This document shows positions 1-7,354 of a DNA stretch of 64,000 bases, one piece after another. Within the stretch, counting starts at the first letter, position 1. Every line of letters begins with the position of its first letter. The translations under genes were made by a program, and so were the position numbers. The notes beneath the pieces are model-generated. The model did not search any database and was not told where the DNA came from. It saw only the letters and a program-made list of their open reading frames with translations. Origin of the DNA: an uncultured Clostridia bacterium (GTDB lineage: Bacteria > Bacillota > Clostridia > Christensenellales > UBA1242); contig CALWNC010000001.1 of NCBI GenBank assembly GCA_944382715.1, positions 1 to 64,000 on the forward strand. Direction: 5' to 3'.

Positions 1-34
1 AAGGAGATTTTTTCTCATCGGTAAACCTCTACTG

Positions 35-57
35 AACCACGCCACTATGACGTGGTT
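35..57 (+). terminator. Possible terminator hairpin at window edge
   Basis: A 7-bp stem (AACCACG with CGTGGTT, nine-base loop) is followed by TTTTCTCT on the plus strand. It could end a plus-strand gene lying left of the window. The T-tract is short and the upstream gene is not visible. Bases 1-100 contain no convincing gene of their own. Confidence 0.3.
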
Positions 58-70
58 TTCTCTATACAAT

Positions 71-97
71 AAAAAAAGCTTGCGACGTGCAAGCTCT
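71..97 (-). terminator. Rho-independent terminator after the phosphoesterase gene
   Basis: On the minus strand, directly after the stop codon at 101, a 7-bp stem (AGCTTGC with GCAAGCT, five-base loop) is followed by a run of seven T. It closes the ysxC-phosphoesterase transcript. Confidence 0.85.
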
Positions 98-100
98 TTA

Positions 101-802
101 TTATTCAGAGTCAATTAAAACGGGGTTATTGTCTATATGATCACAAGCTGTAAAATAATAAGTTACTCCATTAATTTTATTAATTAAGTTACACTTTACA
201 TAACCATGTAAGTGTCCAAATACAACACAATCAACTCCATATTCTTCAAAAAGTCGTGTAAAATCACTTTCTTGAAGGTCGAGATTAAACGGTGGATAAT
301 GCATCAATGCAATAATCTTTTCACCATTACTTTGCTGAGTTTTTGCTGACATTAGAGTTAACTTTAATCTTTCAACTTCTCTTTTATAAATTTTATTATC
401 TTCTTCAGTTTGTTGTTTGTCATTTTCTGGAACCGACCAACCTCTTGTTCCACAGAAGATAAATTTGCCTATTTTTATTGAATCATTTTGTATTGCCATT
501 ATTGATTTTGGCAAAATTGCACGAACTGATGAGATTGATTTCCACCAGTATTCATGATTTCCCTTTATAATAATTTTTTTACCGGGAAGCTCATCAATCC
601 AAGCAAGGTCTCTATAAACTTCGTCAAGCTTCATTGCCCAGCTTATATCACCAGCAATTAAAACAATGTCATCGAAAAGAACCTTTTTCTCCCAATTCTC
701 TTTAATTTTTTGCGTATAGCCTTCCCACTTACCACCAAATACGTCCATGGGTTTGTTACAATTAAAGCTCAAATGCAAATCACTTATTGCATAAATTTTC
801 AT
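101..802 (-). CDS. Calcineurin-like metallophosphoesterase (COG1768 type)
   Basis: Predicted phosphohydrolase with a dimetal active site; the physiological substrate is unknown. In order, the metallophosphoesterase motifs are DLHLS near the N-terminus (D-x-H), GDISW, GNHEYWW (the GNHE signature), HYPPF and GHLHGY near the C-terminus. The full length of about 233 aa and the pairing of GDISWAM with GNHEYWW fit the compact COG1768 family of Firmicutes. I chose ATG at 802, because GGAG lies six bases upstream and MKIYAISDLHLS is the typical family start; an in-frame start at 820 would overlap ysxC. The gene begins 2 bp after the ysxC stop, so the two are almost certainly cotranscribed, and a hairpin terminator follows. 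The family call is firm; the role is not known. Confidence 0.9.
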   Translation of the reverse strand: MKIYAISDLHLSFNCNKPMDVFGGKWEGYTQKIKENWEKKVLFDDIVLIAGDISWAMKLDEVYRDLAWIDELPGKKIIIKGNHEYWWKSISSVRAILPKSIMAIQNDSIKIGKFIFCGTRGWSVPENDKQQTEEDNKIYKREVERLKLTLMSAKTQQSNGEKIIALMHYPPFNLDLQESDFTRLFEEYGVDCVVFGHLHGYVKCNLINKINGVTYYFTACDHIDNNPVLIDSE

Positions 803-803
803 T

Positions 804-1394
804 TTAATCTCCATCAACAAATTGGTAAATTCGGTTAATTAATGTTTCCTTACCATAAGCCGTTTCACTACTACAAATATAAATATTTTCCACTCCAACA
901 TTAAAAGTATTGGCTATAGCAGTAATTTTTTGCATTTTTTCTGATTTTTTTATTTTATCGTATTTAGTAGCTACAATTGTAACTGGGATATTGTGATAAG
1001 TAAAATATTCAAGCATTTGTATATCTTGCTCAGTAGGATTATGTCTAATATCAACTAAAATAAGAGCTGCCTTAAGGTTTTTTGATTCAGAAAAATACTT
1101 CTCAATCATTCTCTGCCACCTTTGCATCTCTACTTTACTAGTTTTAGCGTACCCGTATCCCGGAAGATCAACTAAAATAAATTCACTATTAAATAGAAAG
1201 AAATTAATTAGTTTAGTTTTGCCCTGAGTAGAAGATACTTTGGCAAGTTTATTAGTACCTGCTAGCATATTAATCAAACTGGATTTCCCAACATTGCTTT
1301 TCCCCACAATAACAATTTCTGGCAAATTAAAACTTTCAAAATCACTAAAATTTTCAACTGACTTTAAAAAAAACGCATTTTTTATTATTTTCAT
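804..1394 (-). CDS. ysxC: Ribosome biogenesis GTPase YsxC/EngB
   Basis: TRAFAC-class GTPase of the EngB/YihA/YsxC family, needed in bacteria for assembly of the 50S ribosomal subunit. The G1 P-loop GKSNVGKSS is at residues 31-39, the G3 motif DLPGYG is near residue 77, G4 TKYDK is near 143, and a G5-like CSSE follows. At 196 aa the length is normal. The start MKIIKNAFFLKS resembles family N-termini and is preceded by a G-rich Shine-Dalgarno (GGGGGA). In Bacillus ysxC lies near clpX/lon, and here it lies downstream of clpX, separated by a strong terminator, so it probably uses its own promoter in the 150-bp AT-rich gap. The phosphoesterase gene follows immediately. Confidence 0.95.
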   Translation of the reverse strand: MKIIKNAFFLKSVENFSDFESFNLPEIVIVGKSNVGKSSLINMLAGTNKLAKVSSTQGKTKLINFFLFNSEFILVDLPGYGYAKTSKVEMQRWQRMIEKYFSESKNLKAALILVDIRHNPTEQDIQMLEYFTYHNIPVTIVATKYDKIKKSEKMQKITAIANTFNVGVENIYICSSETAYGKETLINRIYQFVDGD

Positions 1395-1542
1395 TTTAAA
1401 ATTCCCCCAATTTCCTTGAAATATTTCAAAAAAATCAAATATTAATTAGATAATATTATTATTTGCCAAAAATTTGCTTTATATTGATTATTTTTTATTT
1501 ATATCGACTATATTTTAGCATTTTATTTAAAAAAAATCAAAT

Positions 1543-1599
1543 AAAAAAGGAAATTATTGATTTTAAGAAAATTAATTCTTTTTTTTTTCAATAATTTCC
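1543..1599 (-). terminator. Strong terminator downstream of clpX
   Basis: A perfect 12-bp stem (GGAAATTATTGA with TCAATAATTTCC) encloses an A/T-rich loop and is followed on the minus strand by TTTTTTATTTG. It lies just past the clpX stop codon at 1615. Confidence 0.9.
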
Positions 1600-1614
1600 A
1601 ATTTTTTTATTAAA

Positions 1615-2949
1615 TTATGCAGAAATTTTATCCGTTCCTTCTTCTTTCTTTTCAATAAGGGTTGGAACTACTTCTTCTCCATCTTTTGATATATCCATAA
1701 TTATTTTAGTTATACTATCTTTTTTACTTGGAGCACTATACATTACTGGAAGCATTGCTGACTCAAGAATAGTTCTAAGTCCTCTTGCTCCTGTTTTAAG
1801 TTCAATAGCCTTTTTGGCAAATGATGTGATTGCTTCTCCAGTAAATTCAAGTTTAATTCCATCAATTTCAAACAGCTTTTTATATTGTTTTATAAGTGCA
1901 TTCTTTGGCTCTGTTAAAATTTTCTTTAAAGTATTTTCATCTAACTCATTCAAAGTTACAATAATTGGAACTCTTCCAATGAATTCTGGAATAAGTCCAA
2001 ATTTTATTAAATCATGTGGTTCAACCTTTGCAAGAATCTTATCTTCGTTGATTTGGTCTTTTGTTTTAACTATACCACCAAATCCAAGTGATGTATTTTC
2101 TGTTCTCTTTTTAATTATTTCATCTAGCCCAACAAACGCACCACCTAGAATAAAGAGTATGTTTGTAGTATCAATTTGAATACATTCCTGATTAGGGTGT
2201 TTTCTTCCACCTTGAGGTGGAACGCTTGCAACCGTACTTTCAAGTATCTTTAATAGTGACTGTTGTACACCTTCTCCAGAAACATCTCTAGTTATAGATA
2301 CATTTTCGCTTTTTCTTGCAATTTTATCAATTTCATCAATATAAACTATTCCTTTTTCTGCTTTTTTTACATCATAATCAGCAGCCTGAATAAGTTTTAA
2401 TAAAATATTTTCAACATCGTCACCTACATAACCTGCTTCGGTTAATGTGGTTGCATCGGCAGTTGCAAAAGGAACATCAAGAATTTTTGCAAGTGTTTTG
2501 GCAATTAGCGTCTTTCCACAACCAGTTGGACCAAGCATCAAAACATTACTCTTTTCAAGCTCTACATCTTCCATAACCTTAGTTTTGGTTTTATCACTAC
2601 CTATATTATCAATTTCTTTTTGTTTTTTATTAATTATATAATTTATTCTCTTGTAATGATTATAAACTGCAACAGACAAAACTTCCTTAGCCTTCTCCTG
2701 TCCAATTATATATTGATCTAATTCCTTTTTTATTTTTTCTGGACTAGGTAAATTAAAAGGTTGCTCTTTTCTTCTCTTTCTTGCTTCATTGTCCAAAATT
2801 TCTTTGCAGATTAAAATACAGTCATTACAAATACCGACAGTTCCATTTGGATTTTCCACAATTTCCTTAAATGCTCCTCGTGGTCTACCACAAAATGAAC
2901 AATTATTGTTCTTTGGTTCGTTGGTTGGTGTTTGATTTTCATTGCTCAT
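1615..2949 (-). CDS. clpX: ATP-dependent Clp protease ATP-binding subunit ClpX
   Basis: AAA+ unfoldase that feeds substrates into ClpP. The N-terminal C4 zinc finger is Cys17, Cys20, Cys41 and Cys44. Walker A GPTGCGKT is at residues 140-147, the GYVG pore loop near 173, Walker B VYIDEID at about 202-208, and the sensor-2 motif TGARGLR is near the C-terminus. An LGF tripeptide sits where the ClpP-binding IGF loop is expected. I chose ATG at 2949 (MSNENQ), which has AAAGGAG about eight bases upstream and gives 444 aa; a longer in-frame start would run through the upstream hairpin. The zinc finger and complete AAA domain leave little doubt. The gene follows tig and clpP, but a terminator-like hairpin separates it from clpP. 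Confidence 0.97.
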   Translation of the reverse strand: MSNENQTPTNEPKNNNCSFCGRPRGAFKEIVENPNGTVGICNDCILICKEILDNEARKRRKEQPFNLPSPEKIKKELDQYIIGQEKAKEVLSVAVYNHYKRINYIINKKQKEIDNIGSDKTKTKVMEDVELEKSNVLMLGPTGCGKTLIAKTLAKILDVPFATADATTLTEAGYVGDDVENILLKLIQAADYDVKKAEKGIVYIDEIDKIARKSENVSITRDVSGEGVQQSLLKILESTVASVPPQGGRKHPNQECIQIDTTNILFILGGAFVGLDEIIKKRTENTSLGFGGIVKTKDQINEDKILAKVEPHDLIKFGLIPEFIGRVPIIVTLNELDENTLKKILTEPKNALIKQYKKLFEIDGIKLEFTGEAITSFAKKAIELKTGARGLRTILESAMLPVMYSAPSKKDSITKIIMDISKDGEEVVPTLIEKKEEGTDKISA

Positions 2950-2962
2950 AATTAATTCTCCT

Positions 2963-3012
2963 TTAAAAAAACAAGATATACAAAAAGGCAAATCCTCTTT
3001 TGTGTATATCTT
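2963..3012 (-). terminator. Attenuator-like hairpin between clpP and clpX
   Basis: On the minus strand a 15-bp stem with one bulge pairs 2998-3012 with 2973-2987. A run of six to seven T follows, and then, almost at once, the clpX Shine-Dalgarno. The geometry is that of a Rho-independent terminator inside the tig-clpP-clpX transcript, so clpX would depend on read-through or on processing. No separate clpX promoter was recognised in the gap. Confidence 0.8.
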
Positions 3013-3022
3013 GACATTTTAG

Positions 3023-3619
3023 TTATTGCCTCTTTGCATAAATTTTATCAATCAAGCCATATTTTTTAGCCTCTTCTGCAGACATAAAATTATCTCTATC
3101 AGTATCCCTTTCAATTGTTTCAATTGGCATACCAGTATTTTCTGATAATAATTTATTGATAAGCTTTTTAGTTTTCATCATATGCTCTGCATGGATTTCA
3201 ATATCGCTAGCTTGACCTTGGAATCCTCCAAGTGGTTGATGAATCATTACCTCAGAGTTAGGAAGAGCAAATCGTTTACCCTTAGCCCCACTTGAAAGTA
3301 GTATTGCCGCCATACTAGCAGCAAGTCCAACACAAATGGTGCTTACATCACACTTAATGTAATTCATAGTATCGTAGATTGCCATACCAGCTACAACACT
3401 TCCACCCGGACTATTAATGTACATCATTATATCTTTATCTGGGTCTTTGCCTTCAAGATATATTAATTGTGCAATAACAAGGTTTGCCGTTTGATCATTA
3501 ATCTCTCCGTCAAGAAATATTATTCTATCTTCAAGAAGTCTTGAATAAATGTCATAAGACCTCTCCCCTCTATTAGTTTGTTCAATAACCATTGGTATTA
3601 GCATATCTTTTTCTCTCAT
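3023..3619 (-). CDS. clpP: ATP-dependent Clp protease proteolytic subunit ClpP
   Basis: Self-compartmentalising serine protease that works with ClpX and other Clp ATPases. The catalytic triad is visible as Ser102 in GLAASMAA, His127 in MIHQPLGG and Asp176 in RDTDRDNF. The spacings match those of characterised ClpP. The body [20 protein letters not shown] is nearly identical to the Firmicutes consensus. The start at 3619 is supported by AGGAG six bases upstream. At 198 aa it has the standard length. It lies 22 bp downstream of tig in the same transcript, which places the ribosome-bound chaperone and the protease under one promoter. Confidence 0.98.
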   Translation of the reverse strand: MREKDMLIPMVIEQTNRGERSYDIYSRLLEDRIIFLDGEINDQTANLVIAQLIYLEGKDPDKDIMMYINSPGGSVVAGMAIYDTMNYIKCDVSTICVGLAASMAAILLSSGAKGKRFALPNSEVMIHQPLGGFQGQASDIEIHAEHMMKTKKLINKLLSENTGMPIETIERDTDRDNFMSAEEAKKYGLIDKIYAKRQ

Positions 3620-3641
3620 AACAAACTCCTAATTCAAATAT

Positions 3642-4928
3642 CTATTTTATATTATTCTTCTCTTTTAAAAGATTTATAACCTTATCAGAAATAATATTAC
3701 TTTGAATTACTTCTTTTTGTGAATCGTTCATAGTCTTTTTAAGTTCATCTGGGGTTTTCTTCATTTTTTCAGCAAGTTCGTTAATTTTTGCTTCAACTTC
3801 CTCGTCTGTAACTTTGATATTTTCGCTCTTAACAAGTTCTGACAAAACTAGGCTTGTGCGAATTTGTTTCTCCGTGTCTGCTTTTCTAGACTCTCTAAGT
3901 TCACTATCAGTCATATTAATATAAGTCAAATATAAGTCATAACTTAAACCTTGAGATGATAATGATTGTTTCATTTCATTAATGGCTCTTTCTATCTGAT
4001 TGTTAACCATAACTTCTGGTATAGAAACCTGAGCTCTTGAAACATATGCATCAACTAATTTATTTTCAAAATCTTTATTTGCCTCTTCTTCTTTTTTTGA
4101 CAAAAGTTTTGATTTTGTATCAGCTTTAAGTTCGTCTAAAGTGTTAAACTCACTTACATCTTGTGCAAATTTATCATCAATTTCTGGTAATTGTTTTTCG
4201 CGAATTGCAAGAAGTTTAACAGCAAAAACTGCTGGCTTACCTGCAAGGTCTTTTACGTGATACTCTTTTGGAAAAGTTACATTAACATCTTTTGTTTCAT
4301 CAATGTTCATACCTGCAACTTGTTCTTCAAATCCTGCAATGAAAGAATGTGAACCAAGTTCTAACTCATAATCCTTTGCCGTGCCACCTTCAAATGCAAC
4401 GCCGTTTATGCTACCAGCAAAGTCAATATTAGTAAGGTCACCCATTCTTGCTGGTCTGTCAGTTACATCTACATATCTAGCCTGTTTTTCTTGAAGGTCT
4501 TTAATTTTTGCATCAACTTCTTCATCAGTAACTGAAACTTCTTCCTTTTTAACATCAAGTCCCTCAATTGAGCCAAGCTCTACTTCAGGCATAAGTGTAA
4601 TTGTGGCAACAAATTCTACCCCAGTTTTGTCAAGTTTTTTAACTGAAATATCTGGATAAGAAACTGCTTCTATATCTTTTTCTTTTTCTAAAAATTCAAA
4701 AAAACTCTCGTCACAAACAGTGTTTAATGCATCTTCATAAAACAAAAATTCACCATAATTTTTTTCAAGAACTTTTCTAGGAATTTTACCCTGTCTGAAA
4801 CCATCGAGTTTATATTTACCTTTATTTTTTTGATAAGCCTTTTCAACTTCGGCTTCCCACTCATCTGCATTAATTTCAAATTCTACAATGAGTTTTCCAT
4901 CTTTTTTTTCACCAATTTTATATGTCAT
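3642..4928 (-). CDS. tig: Trigger factor, ribosome-associated chaperone
   Basis: Folding chaperone that binds the ribosome at the tunnel exit. The N-terminal ribosome-binding signature is GFRQGKIPRKV near residue 44. The central FKBP-type prolyl isomerase domain (about 150-240) contains DFAGSINGVAFEGG and the LGSHSFIPGFE-type stretch. The long helical C-terminal domain carries KANINE-like charged repeats. At 428 aa the length is typical. The start ATG at 4928 has GGAG upstream. A near-consensus promoter lies 34 bp upstream, so this gene heads the tig-clpP-clpX unit, a classical arrangement in bacteria. Confidence 0.97.
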   Translation of the reverse strand: MTYKIGEKKDGKLIVEFEINADEWEAEVEKAYQKNKGKYKLDGFRQGKIPRKVLEKNYGEFLFYEDALNTVCDESFFEFLEKEKDIEAVSYPDISVKKLDKTGVEFVATITLMPEVELGSIEGLDVKKEEVSVTDEEVDAKIKDLQEKQARYVDVTDRPARMGDLTNIDFAGSINGVAFEGGTAKDYELELGSHSFIAGFEEQVAGMNIDETKDVNVTFPKEYHVKDLAGKPAVFAVKLLAIREKQLPEIDDKFAQDVSEFNTLDELKADTKSKLLSKKEEEANKDFENKLVDAYVSRAQVSIPEVMVNNQIERAINEMKQSLSSQGLSYDLYLTYINMTDSELRESRKADTEKQIRTSLVLSELVKSENIKVTDEEVEAKINELAEKMKKTPDELKKTMNDSQKEVIQSNIISDKVINLLKEKNNIK

Positions 4929-4961
4929 TATTATAGCTCCTTAATTTTAACTAACATTATT

Positions 4962-4990
4962 ATTTTAAATAAATGCACTTATTTTGTCAA
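4962..4990 (-). promoter_or_regulatory. Sigma-A-type promoter for tig-clpP-clpX
   Basis: TTGACA (4985-4990), a 17-bp spacer and TAAAAT (4962-4967) on the minus strand, 34 bp upstream of the tig start codon. The -35 box is a perfect consensus match. Confidence 0.85.
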
Positions 4991-5028
4991 GGCATATTTG
5001 TGATATATCAAGAATAAGAAAATTTTAT

Positions 5029-5343
5029 TTAATTAAAATTCACCATCATATATATCAGCCAAATTAGTAAAGCTAAAAAAAGTACAATTTTAATTATCAG
5101 AAATATTTTCGATTTTTTTTCAAGATAAAAATCATTATCTCTATCTTTTGATAAAATTGAAAAAACAAATCTACAAATATTTAGTGCAATTAAACTTACA
5201 GTTGCAAATGTAAAAAGTATGACGCTACTTTTTAATGCTAAAAATACGCCAGTAAACTCAAATATAACAATTAATATTGTGCCCATAATTACAATAACAT
5301 AGCACAATAGGTCCAAAATTTTTAAGACATCTTTTTTACTCAT
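5029..5343 (-). CDS. Small membrane protein, three predicted helices, unknown function
   Basis: A 104-aa protein I do not recognise. Hydrophobic segments lie at about residues 12-34, 38-64 and 83-102. The loop after the second segment is charged (KDRDNDFYLEKKSK), giving a likely three-helix topology. The start ATG at 5343 has AAGGTG six bases upstream. It follows another small membrane protein gene whose terminator lies between them, so expression would be by read-through or by a weak promoter I could not define. The next gene downstream is tig, which has its own promoter. No catalytic or ligand motif is visible. Confidence 0.65.
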   Translation of the reverse strand: MSKKDVLKILDLLCYVIVIMGTILIVIFEFTGVFLALKSSVILFTFATVSLIALNICRFVFSILSKDRDNDFYLEKKSKIFLIIKIVLFLALLIWLIYMMVNFN

Positions 5344-5370
5344 ATATGCACCTTAATTCTATTCATATAA

Positions 5371-5404
5371 ATAAAAAATAATTCAGCAACAAAGCTGAAT
5401 TATT
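5371..5404 (-). terminator. Terminator after the 100-aa membrane protein gene
   Basis: An 11-bp perfect stem (AATAATTCAGC with GCTGAATTATT, six-base loop) is followed on the minus strand by TTTTTATTTAT. Confidence 0.85.
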
Positions 5405-5433
5405 AACTGAAAAATTCAAGCACTCAGCTGAGC

Positions 5434-5736
5434 TTATAGAGCTCCTAAAATGGTAACAATTACAATCATAACAACTGCAACAGCCCAAATAACCCAAAGC
5501 CAAATTTTTCTTTTATTTTTGATATAGTTAGCTGAAAGTAAACAAAGAACAATCCAACCAATAATGTTAGCAATCATTTGTAATATACCAACTATACTAG
5601 CTGAAATTCCAAGTTTTCCCAAAATAAATGCTACAAGAAGAGCTATACCACCAACACAAACAGCAATAAATGACAATGCGTCCATTAATTTGTTGTAACT
5701 TGACTTACTAGATTTTTGTGATTTTTTTTCTGCCAT
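5434..5736 (-). CDS. Small membrane protein, three predicted helices, unknown function
   Basis: A 100-aa protein with a Lys/Ser-rich cytosolic N-terminus (AEKKSQKSSKSS). Three hydrophobic segments follow at about residues 20-42, 46-68 and 77-100, and a short basic loop (KNKRK) sits before the last one. A textbook Shine-Dalgarno (AAGGAGG) and a promoter (TTGACT-N18-TATAAT) precede it, and a strong hairpin terminator follows. This looks like a well-expressed monocistronic gene. I see no family signature. The positive-inside pattern places the N-terminus in the cytoplasm. Confidence 0.75.
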   Translation of the reverse strand: MAEKKSQKSSKSSYNKLMDALSFIAVCVGGIALLVAFILGKLGISASIVGILQMIANIIGWIVLCLLSANYIKNKRKIWLWVIWAVAVVMIVIVTILGAL

Positions 5737-5763
5737 TAAAATGTCCTCCTTAAAATATATTAT

Positions 5764-5793
5764 ATTATAAATTATTTTACCCTTTTAAGTCAA
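5764..5793 (-). promoter_or_regulatory. Promoter for the 100-aa membrane protein gene
   Basis: TTGACT (5788-5793), an 18-bp spacer and TATAAT (5764-5769) on the minus strand. The -35 box overlaps the last codons of rluD. Confidence 0.75.
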
Positions 5794-6719
5794 TTGTAAA
5801 TTTGTGTTTTTTTTAAATTAGATAGTATATTTTTAAAATGTTTTGGAAGCTCGCACTCAAAGGTTAACCTTTCACCCGTCGTTGGGTGAGTAAGTTCAAG
5901 CTTGTATGCATGAAGAAGTTGTCCATTTAATTTAAATTTTTGATTCTTGCTACCATAGGTTTTATCACCAACAATAGGATGTCCAAAATATTTTGCGTGT
6001 ACTCTAATTTGATGAGTTCTACCAGTTTCAAGAACAAATTCAACAAAACAAAAATCTTTAAACCTTTCTAGAACATTATAATGCGTTATGGCAATTTTTC
6101 CCGTACTTGATACGCACATAATTTTTCTATCTGTCGTACTTCTTGAAATGCAAGTTTCTACTCTTCCAGTATTGTCTTTTAAATTTCCCTCTAAAAGTGC
6201 AAGATAATGTCTAAAACAAGTATGATTTGCTATTTGTTTTGATAACGACAAATGTGCCTTATCATTTTTTGCAACAACCAAAAGTCCTGAAGTGTCCTTA
6301 TCAATCCTATGAACAATACCCGGACGAATTTTATCGTTATTATTACTAAGCTTGTCAAAATGGTATAAAAGTGCATTAACAAGTGTGTGACTATAAGATC
6401 CTGGAGCTGGGTGAACAACCATTCCCTGAGGTTTGTTGATAATTGCAAAATCTTCATCTTCATAGATTATATCAAGTGGAATATTTTCGGGCTCGGCACT
6501 CATTTCTTCTTTGTAAAATTTTAAAGTAATTAAATCTCCATTTTTTATAAGATATCCAGCTTTTACATTTTTCCCATTCACAGTAGCCCTACCACTGTCT
6601 ATTTGCAATTTTATTTGTGATCTAGTCCAATCTGTTATGCTAGTAAGATATATATCTAGTCTAATCTTTTCGTTATCTTCAAGTTCACTAACAACTATTT
6701 CCGAATTTAATTCAAGCAT
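5790..6719 (-). CDS. rluD: Ribosomal large subunit pseudouridine synthase, RluA/RluD family
   Basis: Converts uridine to pseudouridine in 23S rRNA. An N-terminal S4 RNA-binding domain covers about residues 17-70 (RLDIYL, GRATVNGKNVKAGYLIKNGD). The catalytic RluA-family motif HRIDKDTSG is at 137-145, with Asp140 as the nucleophile. The distal motif GRTHQIRVH is also present. The 309-aa length is normal. The start codon immediately follows the lspA stop and has AAGGAAG upstream, so translation is probably coupled. The lspA-rluD pair is conserved in Firmicutes. The exact member (RluD against other RluA subfamilies) and its target uridines cannot be read from sequence alone. Confidence 0.92.
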   Translation of the reverse strand: MLELNSEIVVSELEDNEKIRLDIYLTSITDWTRSQIKLQIDSGRATVNGKNVKAGYLIKNGDLITLKFYKEEMSAEPENIPLDIIYEDEDFAIINKPQGMVVHPAPGSYSHTLVNALLYHFDKLSNNNDKIRPGIVHRIDKDTSGLLVVAKNDKAHLSLSKQIANHTCFRHYLALLEGNLKDNTGRVETCISRSTTDRKIMCVSSTGKIAITHYNVLERFKDFCFVEFVLETGRTHQIRVHAKYFGHPIVGDKTYGSKNQKFKLNGQLLHAYKLELTHPTTGERLTFECELPKHFKNILSNLKKTQIYN

Positions 6720-7247
6720 TTACTCTTCTTCCTTTTTGTTATTTTCTGCAGTATCTAAAGAAGTTTCTTTTATCTCTTGTAAATTTTTTTCACTTTGAGA
6801 ACTTTTTGATTTTTTTAATTCAATAATTAAAATATAAACACATAAAGCTATTGCACCAAATGTAATTGCCATATCGGCAATATTAAAGATTGCAAAATTA
6901 ATGAATTTTAAATAAATAAAATCTCTAACTCCACCAAAGATAAGTCTATCAATTAAATTTCCAAGAGTTCCACCACAGATAAATCCTAAAATTATTTTTA
7001 GGTTATTATCTTTTATGTATTTTTTATTAATAATTAAAAATAAAAATACAATTACAGCAATAAATGAAATAATTGTTAAAAGCCATGTCAAATTTTCGAA
7101 AATACTAAAACCGCCACCTGTATTTAATGTGCTTTGAAACCATAATAGATTACCTATTATTGACTTTGCAGGCATACCATAAAACAAAAATTTTGTAAAT
7201 TGATCTATGGCAGTAATTATTCCAACAATACATAAACTTAATACCAT
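6720..7247 (-). CDS. lspA: Lipoprotein signal peptidase (signal peptidase II)
   Basis: Aspartyl intramembrane protease that cleaves prolipoprotein signal peptides. Four hydrophobic segments are visible. Conserved boxes are NTGGGFS (family NxGAAF), GNLIDRLIFGGVRDF and FNIADMAI. The catalytic aspartates are inferred to be Asp109 (VRDF) and Asp125 (IADM). A hydrophilic Lys/Ser/Glu-rich tail of about 30 residues is longer than usual. No Shine-Dalgarno precedes the ATG. Instead a TACAAT box ends six bases before the start codon, with TTGTCT 17 bp further upstream, which suggests a leaderless mRNA. It is cotranscribed with rluD. A lipobox-bearing AAA protein near 56 kb could be one of its substrates. 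Confidence 0.93.
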   Translation of the reverse strand: MVLSLCIVGIITAIDQFTKFLFYGMPAKSIIGNLLWFQSTLNTGGGFSIFENLTWLLTIISFIAVIVFLFLIINKKYIKDNNLKIILGFICGGTLGNLIDRLIFGGVRDFIYLKFINFAIFNIADMAITFGAIALCVYILIIELKKSKSSQSEKNLQEIKETSLDTAENNKKEEE

Positions 7248-7253
7248 AATAAA

Positions 7254-7282
7254 ATTGTAACATATATAGAAAAAAAAGACAA
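7254..7282 (-). promoter_or_regulatory. Candidate lspA promoter giving a leaderless mRNA
   Basis: TTGTCT (7277-7282), a 17-bp spacer and TACAAT (7254-7259) on the minus strand. The -35 box lies inside the stem of the terminator that ends the giant operon. Transcription would start within a base or two of the lspA ATG at 7247. Confidence 0.6.
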
Positions 7283-7303
7283 GATTTCATCTTGTCTTTT
7301 TTT
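7270..7303 (-). terminator. Terminator of the giant T4SS-like operon
   Basis: Perfect stem (AAAGACAAGAT with ATCTTGTCTTT, extended by A/T pairs, three-base TTC loop) with T-tracts on both strands. It lies 52 bp after the stop codon of the 1,519-aa gene. Confidence 0.92.
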
Positions 7304-7354
7304 GTGTTAGATTGAAAGTAAAAGCTATTAATCTTTTTTATAATTCTAATTAAA

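Noticed and set aside
1..112. Open plus-strand frame from the window edge through position 112
   Set aside because: Too short, and it crosses two hairpins including the terminator of the minus-strand gene; no recognisable protein.
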